11,390 bases of DNA. It comes from JABMRF01 sp964584985 (GTDB lineage: Bacteria; Patescibacteriota; Patescibacteriia; UBA11705; JABHMO01). Of this stretch, positions 6,301-11,390 are shown piece by piece. Position 1 is the stretch's first letter. Each line of letters starts with the position of its first letter. Made by a program: the position numbers and the translations under genes. Where the stretch lies: the NCBI GenBank assembly GCA_964584985.1, contig CAZPBK010000019.1, positions 1 through 11,390 on the forward strand. Direction: 5' to 3'. The notes beneath the pieces were generated by a model that did not search any database, was not told where the DNA came from, and saw only the letters and a list, made by a program, of their open reading frames with translations.

Positions 6301-6343
6301 TAACTTGTGAATTTTTAACTTTAAATTAAAATAAAACAAAATT

Positions 6344-6814
6344 ATGGCTTATCAAAAGGCGTATAAATTTCTCGCCTCCATCATTATTTGTCAAATGGCC
6401 GGACTGATCGGCTCTATTTTTACCACTCCGCAAATTAATACTTGGTACAAAACACTAACCAAGCCAAGCATTGCTCCGCCCAACTGGATTTTCGGACCGG
6501 TCTGGACACTCTTATTTGTTTTAATGGGAATTTCTCTTTTTATTATCTGGAACCAAAAAAGCAAGCCACGCTTAGGCATTTTGTTTTTTATTGCGCAACT
6601 GGCTTTGAATATTTTTTGGTCGGTTCTTTTTTTCGGTCTTCAAAACCCGTACTGGGCCTTGGTGGAAATAGTTTTTCTTTTTATTTTTATTGTTTTAACC
6701 ATTTGGCGTTTTTGGAAAAAACAAATCTGGGCCGGACTGCTCTTGATTCCTTACGCCGCTTGGGTGGCTTTTGCCACGGTTTTGAATTTTTTAATTTGGC
6801 GAATTAATTATTAA
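6344..6814 (+). CDS. tspO: TspO/MBR family membrane protein (tryptophan-rich sensory protein)
   Basis: 156 residues, the normal length, with five predicted membrane helices. Family landmarks are in order: WYKTLTKPSIAPPNWIFGPVWTLLFVLMGISLFIIW (34-69), QLALNIFWSVLFFGLQNP (85-102), WAGLLLIPYAAWVAFATVLNFLIWRIN (129-155). TspO proteins bind porphyrins and other hydrophobic ligands in the membrane and are linked to light, oxygen and oxidative-stress responses in bacteria; that is family knowledge. The gene begins a plus-strand group with no visible terminator before 8025, so it may be co-transcribed with a small hydrophobic frame, a photolesion glycosylase and a PAS protein. No Shine-Dalgarno is visible before the ATG. 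The family call is very safe; the ligand is unknown. Confidence 0.93.
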   Translation: MAYQKAYKFLASIIICQMAGLIGSIFTTPQINTWYKTLTKPSIAPPNWIFGPVWTLLFVLMGISLFIIWNQKSKPRLGILFFIAQLALNIFWSVLFFGLQNPYWALVEIVFLFIFIVLTIWRFWKKQIWAGLLLIPYAAWVAFATVLNFLIWRINY

Positions 6815-6842
6815 CGCTTTTAATAAATAATCTTAATTAAAT

Positions 6843-7010
6843 ATTTTTCAAAATAAAAAAAACTTAATTACAATTCTTTTGCTGATAACCGGTCTTACGG
6901 TTTTATTCTTTTTCCCGGAACCGCAAACCAATTTTTTGGTTTATTCCGCCACCGCTCTATTTTTTGTTTTTTTGATCCTTGTTTCGGTAATCGGTCAAAA
7001 AAAGGACTAA
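6843..7010 (+). CDS. Small two-helix membrane protein frame with a non-standard (ATT) or lost start codon
   Basis: An open frame of 55 codons between an in-frame stop before 6843 and TAA at 7008-7010. Read from ATT it gives (M)FQNKKNLITILLLITG..., a charged N-terminus, a first helix (about 8-23), a turn FFPEPQTN, a second helix (about 30-49) and a basic tail GQKKD. This is a sensible small two-helix membrane protein. There is no ATG or GTG, and the only TTG (6879) would cut into the first helix. It starts 28 bases after tspO and ends 41 bases before the glycosylase gene. It may use the rare ATT start, may have lost its ATG by mutation or assembly error, or may be an untranslated relic. I do not recognise the family. 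Confidence 0.4.
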   Translation: MFQNKKNLITILLLITGLTVLFFFPEPQTNFLVYSATALFFVFLILVSVIGQKKD

Positions 7011-7012
7011 TC

Positions 7013-7018
7013 AAGGAG
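7013..7018 (+). promoter_or_regulatory. Strong Shine-Dalgarno sequence at an unusual distance
   Basis: AAGGAG is the best ribosome-binding sequence before any gene in the window, but it sits 33 bases before the glycosylase ATG at 7052. Codons at a normal distance are ATC 7027 and ATT 7031; only the ATT is in frame with the gene, adding ILFTLSF. The N-terminus of this enzyme family is catalytic, which favours ATG 7052. Confidence 0.45.
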
Positions 7019-7051
7019 AAACAAAAATCAATTTTATTTACTTTATCTTTT

Positions 7052-7480
7052 ATGCGACTGTGGAGTATTCATCCGAAATATTTGGACAGACAAGGAATTT
7101 TGGCCGTCTGGCGAGAAGGTCTTTTGGCACAAAGAGTTTTACAAAACAAAACCAAAGGTTATAAAAACCATCCTCAGCTAATCAGATTTAAAAAACTCCC
7201 CGACCCGGTGAAAGGAATCAACAATTACCTGCACTTTGTTTACTTGGAAGCCAAAAACAGAGGCTATAAATTTGATAAAAACAAAAAACCACCGCACTTG
7301 CCAATAAAAAAAATCGCCGTTAGCCAAGGCCAAATTGACTTTGAGTTCCAACACCTTTTGAAAAAACTGCAAGCAAGATCTCCGAAGGTTTTTGAAAACT
7401 TAAAACACACTATCTCAGTCGAACCACATCCCTCATTTAAAATAATTGTCGGCGACAAAGCTGAATGGGAAAAATCATAG
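7052..7480 (+). CDS. Pyrimidine-dimer DNA glycosylase (T4 endonuclease V family, PF03013 type)
   Basis: 142 residues, close to the 138 of T4 endonuclease V. The opening MRLWSIHPKYLDRQGILAVWREGLLAQRVLQNKTKGYKNHPQLIRF is the family signature. Arg2 and Glu22 (WREGLL) align with the T4 residues Arg3 and Glu23 (YRELPR), the latter being the catalytic acid. In T4 the nucleophile is the amino group of Thr2 after Met removal; here Arg at position 2 would block Met removal, so the Met1 amine would take that place (inference). The enzyme cuts the glycosidic bond of UV-induced pyrimidine dimers and nicks the abasic site. NYLHFVYLEAKNRGYKFD (58-75) is the second conserved block. The middle loop and tail are less conserved. 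It lies between the small membrane frame and the PAS gene. Confidence 0.85.
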   Translation: MRLWSIHPKYLDRQGILAVWREGLLAQRVLQNKTKGYKNHPQLIRFKKLPDPVKGINNYLHFVYLEAKNRGYKFDKNKKPPHLPIKKIAVSQGQIDFEFQHLLKKLQARSPKVFENLKHTISVEPHPSFKIIVGDKAEWEKS

Positions 7481-7528
7481 AAAAATCAGTTTATATATAA
7501 ATTTTTATTTAATTCATAACAAAGCAAT

Positions 7529-7990
7529 ATGTCGGAATCAAACTTGGAAAAACTGGATAAACTTTTTTTGGCGGAAAAAGCCGCCTGGTGGCAAATGGAT
7601 CTGCCTTCGGGTAAGGTAATTTTCAGTGATAACAAAGCTGAAATGCTGGAATATCCGCCAGAAAAATTTAAAAAATATCAAGATTTTACTGACTTACTGC
7701 ATCCGGATGATCACGACCAAGCAATGAAAGCCATGAAAGATCACTTGGCGGGCAAAAATGATTTTTATGAAACGGATTATAGAATAAAAAATAAAGACGG
7801 AGACTATATAAGGTTTTATGATTTTGGACAAATTTTAAGCCAAGAACAAGAGGAAAGTACCATTATGGGTTTTGTAATCCAGCTGGATAAAAATAAAGAT
7901 GCGACAAAACAAATTTCTGAATTTAAAAACATGTTCACCCAAAAATCCCCTTCTCTGCTTGAACTGGTAAAACAAAAAAAGAACAGCTGA
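7529..7990 (+). CDS. Single-domain PAS protein (PAS_3-like fold)
   Basis: 153 residues. After a short helical N-terminus, AAWWQMDLPSGKVIFSDNKAEMLEYPPEKF (18-47) and HPDDHDQAMKAMKDHLAG...FYETDYRIKNKDGDYIRFYDFG (58-100) form a PAS core of the PAS_3 type, ending near MGFVIQLDKNKD (113-124). A helical tail of about 30 residues follows. There is no kinase, cyclase, GGDEF or DNA-binding domain, so it must act through a partner or simply bind a ligand. PAS domains sense small ligands, redox state or light; no flavin-binding LOV cysteine motif is seen. Its position at the end of the tspO/glycosylase group suggests a shared stress signal (inference). The start ATG has no Shine-Dalgarno. A shared terminator follows 34 bases after the stop. 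Confidence 0.82.
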   Translation: MSESNLEKLDKLFLAEKAAWWQMDLPSGKVIFSDNKAEMLEYPPEKFKKYQDFTDLLHPDDHDQAMKAMKDHLAGKNDFYETDYRIKNKDGDYIRFYDFGQILSQEQEESTIMGFVIQLDKNKDATKQISEFKNMFTQKSPSLLELVKQKKNS

Positions 7991-8024
7991 AAACCTTTTT
8001 AATTTTATTGATATCATCTCAACC

Positions 8025-8055
8025 AAAAAGAGCCCCGAACAAGGGCTCTTTTTTT
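8025..8055. terminator. Bidirectional intrinsic terminator between the PAS gene and the modular surface-protein gene
   Basis: AAAAAGAGCCC (8025-8035), a 7-base loop, then GGGCTCTTTTT (8043-8053): a perfect 11-bp stem with an A-tract and a T-tract, so it works in both directions. It ends 8 bases before the minus-strand stop codon at 8064. Confidence 0.9.
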
Positions 8056-8063
8056 ATCTTTTA

Positions 8064-9416
8064 TTATCTGGAAGCTCCGGAATAGGCTATGGCCTGCAAA
8101 GCGTTCCAATCCTCAGTGCTTTGGGGCACTTTATGAAAAATCGCTTTAAAAGATTTTATAGCCTTTTTTTCAGAATTCAAATTCCTATTTTCCGCTGCCT
8201 GTCTGAGGCCGTAAGTCATAACCATTATGGCCGCTTCATCCTTTGGATTACTAAGATCCGGTGAACGATGATAAATTGTCTCAAATTTGTCTATTGCCCG
8301 GTCCTCGGCTTCGGGACTCAACCTTGAAGGCCAGCGTCCGTTGGCTATTTTTATAGCATCGGTTAACTCCTCTTGATCTTTTGGCAATCTTCCGTAGGCC
8401 TCTTTATAGGAATGAATAACCGCCGCTCTTTCTCCGGCACCCAACTTTTTTGTATTATTATCCACTCCGTAAGTTATAAATTGATTTATAGCTGATTGCA
8501 TTTTTTCCGTTACGGCCGATAAATCATGAACCAAAGAACTCAAATATTTTATTTCACTTTGTTGTTCCTTGACTATATCTCTTAACTCCTCCAACTCAGC
8601 CAAAACCTCTCCCAACCTGTTTTCCAACAAGGATTCGGTTTTTTCTTCAATTTCCACAATCTGTTCATCTTTAACCAAAGAGCTTGAAGTAACAACATCA
8701 CTGTCCTTTAAGTTGATTTTTATTTGATTACTGTAAACACCGCATTGCCCGCCAAGATATTCGCAAACCCGCACATAATAATCTCCCGGGCCGTCAAAAG
8801 CACTTATAACATCGGAAATTCGTTGCGGATCGGAATAATAATGATATCTGTCACGGCTTCTGGTGGGGTATGTTGGATTTTGCTTTTTACTCCAAACAAC
8901 CTTGAATCCCTTTTCAGAATAGCCGTTTGCTTGCCAAATAACCCGATTTGCTTTCTCTCCCGAGGTTAATTTCACAGAATCAACCCTGTATTGATTTCGT
9001 ACTTGCTCTTGAGTTTGGGTTTGCTTCTGCTCGCCCAAAGAAACTTTTATTTGATTACTGTAAACACCACATTTACCACCCAAATATTCGCATACTCGCA
9101 CATAATAATCACCTGTTCCGTTAAAAGCATTTAAAGAATCATCTCGCTTGCTTGAATCAGAGTAATAATGATATTTGTCCCCGCTCCCGGTCGGATAAGT
9201 CGGATATTTATTTTTACTCCAAACCACTTTAAAACCTTTTTCAGAATAACCGTTAACCGTCCAATTAACGCTTCCCGCCTCCAATCCCTCGGATAAAGCA
9301 ATAGAATCAACTGAACCGGTTTGATTTATTTCAACGGAATCACTCTCGCTAACAAAAGCCAAAGCCGGACTAAAAGCAAATAAGCCCAGTAGTAAAACAA
9401 TGTAGATTTTTGACAT
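8064..9416 (-). CDS. Exported modular protein: two cysteine-pair beta repeats, coiled coil, three helical repeats
   Basis: 450 residues from the ATG at 9416. Signal peptide: MSKIYIVLLLGLFAFSPALAF. Two homologous modules of about 92 residues follow (36-127, 145-236). Both contain NGYSEKGFKVVWSK, PTYPT, YHYYSD and GDYYVRVCEYLGG(K/Q)CGVYSNQIK; the cysteines are at 109/116 and 218/225. They look like fibronectin/Ig-type sandwiches with a possible disulphide. Residues 253-311 form a coiled coil (LLENRLGEVLAELEELRDIVKEQQSEI). Three helical repeats end the protein (331-363, 373-406, 418-450), with the shared pattern A(I/V)..(F/Y)K..(Y/F)....P and an I/Y-A-Y-(G/S) ending. A longer reading from 9488 is unlikely, because the predicted -10 at 9456-9451 places transcription start near 9444, downstream of that start. 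The role is probably adhesion or surface assembly; I know similar repeats only as uncharacterised Patescibacteria proteins. Confidence 0.78.
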   Translation of the reverse strand: MSKIYIVLLLGLFAFSPALAFVSESDSVEINQTGSVDSIALSEGLEAGSVNWTVNGYSEKGFKVVWSKNKYPTYPTGSGDKYHYYSDSSKRDDSLNAFNGTGDYYVRVCEYLGGKCGVYSNQIKVSLGEQKQTQTQEQVRNQYRVDSVKLTSGEKANRVIWQANGYSEKGFKVVWSKKQNPTYPTRSRDRYHYYSDPQRISDVISAFDGPGDYYVRVCEYLGGQCGVYSNQIKINLKDSDVVTSSSLVKDEQIVEIEEKTESLLENRLGEVLAELEELRDIVKEQQSEIKYLSSLVHDLSAVTEKMQSAINQFITYGVDNNTKKLGAGERAAVIHSYKEAYGRLPKDQEELTDAIKIANGRWPSRLSPEAEDRAIDKFETIYHRSPDLSNPKDEAAIMVMTYGLRQAAENRNLNSEKKAIKSFKAIFHKVPQSTEDWNALQAIAYSGASR

Positions 9417-9450
9417 AGTTTTAGGATTAATAATTAAACTCTCCATATTC

Positions 9451-9459
9451 AGTATAACA
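9451..9459 (-). promoter_or_regulatory. Extended -10 promoter of the modular surface-protein gene
   Basis: On the minus strand, TGTTATACT: TGN followed by -10 TATACT (9456-9451). No good -35 is visible, as is common for extended -10 promoters. Predicted start near 9444 supports ATG 9416 as the start codon. Confidence 0.5.
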
Positions 9460-9528
9460 AAAAACCGGGAAAAAGCCATCTTTTTCACTTTTTCTAAAAA
9501 CTTTCTATTTTTATCACAGCCAAAAATC

Positions 9529-9537
9529 TGCTATAAT
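9529..9537 (+). promoter_or_regulatory. Extended -10 promoter of the fabG-like gene
   Basis: TGCTATAAT: TGN plus a perfect -10 TATAAT (9532-9537). A weak -35 TTATCA lies at 9511-9516 with a short 15-base spacer. The leader from about 9544 to ATG 9584 contains two ATTAACA heptamers and no Shine-Dalgarno. Confidence 0.55.
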
Positions 9538-9583
9538 TATGGATACAATTTAATATTTAACATTAACAATTAACAATTATCCT

Positions 9584-10333
9584 ATGAACTTAAAAAACAA
9601 ATCAGCCATTGTTACCGGTGCCCGCCGAGGCATTGGCAAAGCCATTGCCCTTGATCTGGCTGAAAAAGGAGCAAAAGTGGTAGTCAGCGATCTTAAAATT
9701 TCGGATTGTCAAAAAGTGGTCAAAGAAATAAAAAAACGAGGAGGCGAGGCTTTGGCCGTAAAGTGCGATGTTACCAAAAAAAGCGAAATCAACAATTTAC
9801 TGAAAAAAACCAAACAAAAATTCAAGAAAATTGATATCTTGGTCAGCAACGCCGGTGTTGTCGTGCAAAAACCGTTCACCAAACTCACGGAAAAAGATTG
9901 GGACTTCACCTTGGATATAAATCTTAAAGGAGCTTTTCTTTGCGCCGGTGCGGTGGCCAAACAAATGGAAAAACAAAAATCCGGTAAAATAATTTTTATT
10001 TCCTCCATCGCCGGACAGGTTGGTTTTGGTAATACCTCGGCCTATTGCGCTTCCAAAGCCGGAATCATCGGCTTAGCCAAAGGCATGGCTCTGGATCTGG
10101 CCGAATCAAATATTCAAGTTAATGTGGTGGCTCCGGGGGTGATCAAAACCGATATGACCGAGGACATGCTTAAAGATCCAAAAACCAAAAAGTCTTTGTT
10201 AAGCAATATTCCCATGAAAAAAATCGGGAGAACTCAAGATATCAGTCAAGCGGTTAATTTTTTGGCTTCAAACCAAGCCGACTATGTCACCGGAGAAACT
10301 TTAACGGTTGACGGCGGCTGGGTAGCGCATTAA
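9584..10333 (+). CDS. fabG: FabG-like short-chain dehydrogenase/reductase
   Basis: 249 residues, typical of classical SDR enzymes. The cofactor loop is VTGARRGIGKAIA (10-22, TGxxxGIG). CDV (61-63) and NAG (89-91) contact the adenine and stabilise the sheet. The catalytic tetrad is Asn113 (DINLKG), Ser141 (IISS-type loop, ISSIAG), Tyr154 and Lys158 (YCASK). The PG motif (APGVIKTDM, 184-191) and the C-terminal YVTGETLTVDGGW complete the fold. The Arg-Arg pair after TGA and SDLK after strand 2 fit NADPH preference. The match is to 3-oxoacyl-ACP reductase FabG, but many SDRs of other specificity share these motifs, and no acyl carrier protein or other fatty-acid genes are nearby. If the organism is a reduced Patescibacteria lineage without full fatty-acid synthesis, the true substrate may differ. 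Confidence 0.85.
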   Translation: MNLKNKSAIVTGARRGIGKAIALDLAEKGAKVVVSDLKISDCQKVVKEIKKRGGEALAVKCDVTKKSEINNLLKKTKQKFKKIDILVSNAGVVVQKPFTKLTEKDWDFTLDINLKGAFLCAGAVAKQMEKQKSGKIIFISSIAGQVGFGNTSAYCASKAGIIGLAKGMALDLAESNIQVNVVAPGVIKTDMTEDMLKDPKTKKSLLSNIPMKKIGRTQDISQAVNFLASNQADYVTGETLTVDGGWVAH

Positions 10334-10362
10334 TCACCAAAAACAAATTCCGTCGGAAAAAC

Positions 10363-10402
10363 TTAAAAGCCCAAAGGAGCTATCTCCCAAGGGCTTTTTA
10401 AA
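10363..10402. terminator. Bidirectional terminator between the fabG-like and recombinase genes
   Basis: TTAAAAGCCC (10363-10372) pairs with GGGCTTTTTAA (10391-10401), enclosing an inner GGAG-CTAT-CTCC hairpin across AAA and CAA internal loops. It has T-tracts both ways: TTTTTAA on plus, and TTTTAAGTTTTT on minus after the stem. It lies 30 bases after the fabG-like stop and about 30 bases after the recombinase stop. Confidence 0.75.
10384..10400. repeat. 17-bp direct repeat, copy 1 (right arm of terminator)
   Basis: CTCCCAAGGGCTTTTTA, identical to 10442-10458 in the same orientation. It forms the descending arm of the terminator hairpin. Confidence 0.8.
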
Positions 10403-10432
10403 TTAAAACCAATTGATAAAATGCCATATTAA

Positions 10433-11287
10433 TCAAATTAGCTCCCAAGGGCTTTTTATATGATTAATCGATTGGGCGGAAACATTGGTATAGATCTGAG
10501 TGGTTTCCAATTTTTTGTGTCCGAGCAATTTCTGAATATAGCGAATATCAATCCCGTTTTCCAAAAGATGAGTGGCAAAAGAATGGCGCAAGCTGTGGCA
10601 AGTGGCCTGTTTTTTTATATTGGATTTTTTTAAACAGATCCGAAACATTTTTTGCAACGAACGGGTGGTAAGCATTTTTCCGTTCCGACCGACAAATAAC
10701 AATTGTTCAATATTATTTTGCTTTATATAATCTTGAATTTTGGGAATCAGTTTGCTTGAAAGAACGGTAATTCTGTCTTTATTGCCTTTTCCGGCTTTCA
10801 CATGAATGGTTTTTTGCTCAAAATCAAAATCAGCCACTTTTAAAGGCAAAACCTCGGAAATCCTCAATCCACTGCCGTACATTAGACTAAAAGCCAAATA
10901 ATATTTTTCATTTTTAACCGAATTTAACAACTCAGCCACTTCAGACAAAGAAAGCACCACCGGTAATCTTTGCCTATGTTTGGGATGTTTTATATCCAAA
11001 AAAAATTTTCTTTTTAAAACTTTTGTGTAATAAAACTTTAAAGCGTTAAGGGTAACACTTAAAGTTGAAGAACCGGCGCCCCTATGTCGCCGATGTTCCA
11101 AATATCTTTTAATGTCCTTATTTTGAACTGATTTTGGTGATTTTTGGCAATAATCAAGAAAACGAAGATTTACATTAATATAGGCTTTGCAAGTTTTATC
11201 GGAATAATTCCGCAATTTAAGTTCATTTTTCAAACCAATCAAACTGTCCAATTGTTTTGATTTTATTTTTTGATCTGCTATAATCAT
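10433..11287 (-). CDS. XerC/XerD-like tyrosine recombinase
   Basis: 284 residues from the ATG at 11287; an in-frame TTG at 11314 would add nine. The N-terminal SAM-like core-binding domain spans about 10-95 (LRNYSDKTCKAYINVNLRFLDYC..., then KFYYTKVLKRKFF). The catalytic domain spans about 105-275 with all six key residues: Arg142 (GSGLRISE), Lys167 (AGKGNKDR), His231 and Arg234 (CHSLRHSFATHLLENG), His257 (LGHKK) and the nucleophile Tyr266 (TQIYTNVS). It ends with the common HIKSP tail. It cuts and rejoins DNA through a 3'-phosphotyrosine. It could resolve chromosome dimers (Xer role) or move an integrative element or cassette. No partner Xer gene lies in the window. The 3' end carries a repeat shared with the terminator, and the 5' region carries an inverted repeat. 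Confidence 0.9.
   Translation of the reverse strand: MIIADQKIKSKQLDSLIGLKNELKLRNYSDKTCKAYINVNLRFLDYCQKSPKSVQNKDIKRYLEHRRHRGAGSSTLSVTLNALKFYYTKVLKRKFFLDIKHPKHRQRLPVVLSLSEVAELLNSVKNEKYYLAFSLMYGSGLRISEVLPLKVADFDFEQKTIHVKAGKGNKDRITVLSSKLIPKIQDYIKQNNIEQLLFVGRNGKMLTTRSLQKMFRICLKKSNIKKQATCHSLRHSFATHLLENGIDIRYIQKLLGHKKLETTQIYTNVSAQSINHIKSPWELI
10442..10458. repeat. 17-bp direct repeat, copy 2 (inside recombinase 3' end)
   Basis: CTCCCAAGGGCTTTTTA, identical to 10384-10400. Read on the minus strand it encodes the KSPWE tail of the recombinase. The two copies start 58 bases apart. Confidence 0.8.
11257..11284 (+). promoter_or_regulatory. Candidate antisense/outward promoter in the recombinase 5' end
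   Basis: -35-like TTGATT (11257-11262), a 16-base spacer and extended -10 TGCTATAAT (11276-11284). It points toward the window edge, away from the recombinase. It overlaps the first codons of the gene, so it would make an antisense leader or transcribe a gene beyond 11390. Confidence 0.35.
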
Positions 11288-11339
11288 AACATGCTTGTGA
11301 TTTATAAAAATCAAAGTTATCCATTATTTATATATACTA

Positions 11340-11348
11340 ATTATAGCA
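11340..11348 (-). promoter_or_regulatory. Extended -10 promoter of the recombinase gene
   Basis: On the minus strand, TGCTATAAT with a perfect -10 (11345-11340). The -35 zone has no consensus and is covered by the inverted repeat at 11354-11382. Predicted start near 11333, about 46 bases before ATG 11287. Confidence 0.55.
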
Positions 11349-11353
11349 CATTT

Positions 11354-11382
11354 TTATCCGAACAGACTAACAGTTCGCATAA
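11354..11382. repeat. Inverted repeat 10+9+10 bp upstream of the recombinase (operator or recombination core)
   Basis: TTATCCGAAC (11354-11363), spacer AGACTAACA, GTTCGCATAA (11373-11382). The arms match at 9 of 10 positions as inverted copies. Size and layout fit a dimeric regulator site or a tyrosine-recombinase core site. It covers the -35 zone of the recombinase promoter. Confidence 0.55.
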
Positions 11383-11390
11383 AAGGTGTT

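Noticed and set aside
11372..11390. A true dif site at the window edge (CGCATAA)
   Set aside because: Only seven bases match the XerC arm, and the expected TTATGTTAAAT arm falls outside the window; kept only as part of the inverted-repeat finding.
1..11390. CRISPR array, rRNA, insertion sequence
   Set aside because: No regularly spaced repeats with unique spacers, no rRNA signature and no transposase were found; the only array is the heptamer satellite.

Overview
The window looks like a piece of a Patescibacteria (Candidate Phyla Radiation) genome or a close relative. This is an inference. It rests on the AT-rich sequence, mostly absent Shine-Dalgarno sites, an exported surface protein whose N-terminal domain (YYYAEDGTKYVFP...WYPDF) I associate with that group, an ECF sigma factor paired with a DUF5667-type membrane protein, and heptamer satellite DNA between genes. 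A 100-base run of N (5832-5931) shows this is a metagenomic or draft scaffold.

Layout. Bases 1-1641 (minus) hold the N-terminal 547 codons of a large secreted S-layer-like protein; its 3' end lies outside the window. Its 5' leader (1642-1840) contains three separable RNA folds. Upstream on the same strand lie a DUF5667-type membrane protein (1841-3277) and an ECF sigma factor (3290-3871), forming a sigma/anti-sigma style operon with a near-consensus promoter at 3952-3980. Divergent from it is a small HTH_17/excisionase-like protein (4210-4512), with a 24-bp palindrome just after its predicted transcription start. A bidirectional terminator separates it from a minus-strand GT4 glycosyltransferase (4570-5739). 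That gene has a long upstream region holding heptamer repeats, the assembly gap and a distant, nearly perfect promoter.

A plus-strand group follows: TspO/MBR membrane protein (6344-6814), a 55-residue hydrophobic frame without a standard start codon (6843-7010), a pyrimidine-dimer DNA glycosylase of the T4 endonuclease V family (7052-7480), and a single-domain PAS protein (7529-7990). They end at a shared terminator (8025-8055). No terminator is visible inside the group, so it may be one operon with a light or oxidative-stress theme.

On the minus strand, 8064-9416 encodes an exported modular protein: two cysteine-containing beta-type repeats, a coiled coil, then three helical repeats. It is transcribed divergently from a FabG-like SDR reductase (9584-10333). 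A terminator at 10363-10402 separates the reductase from a complete XerC/XerD-like tyrosine recombinase (10433-11287, minus). The recombinase promoter region carries a 10+9+10 inverted repeat (11354-11382) that could be an operator or a recombination core. A 17-bp direct repeat links the recombinase 3' end to the neighbouring terminator.

No rRNA, tRNA, CRISPR array or insertion sequence was seen. The least explained parts are the structured leader of the surface-protein gene, the start-less small membrane frame, and the inverted and direct repeats around the recombinase.
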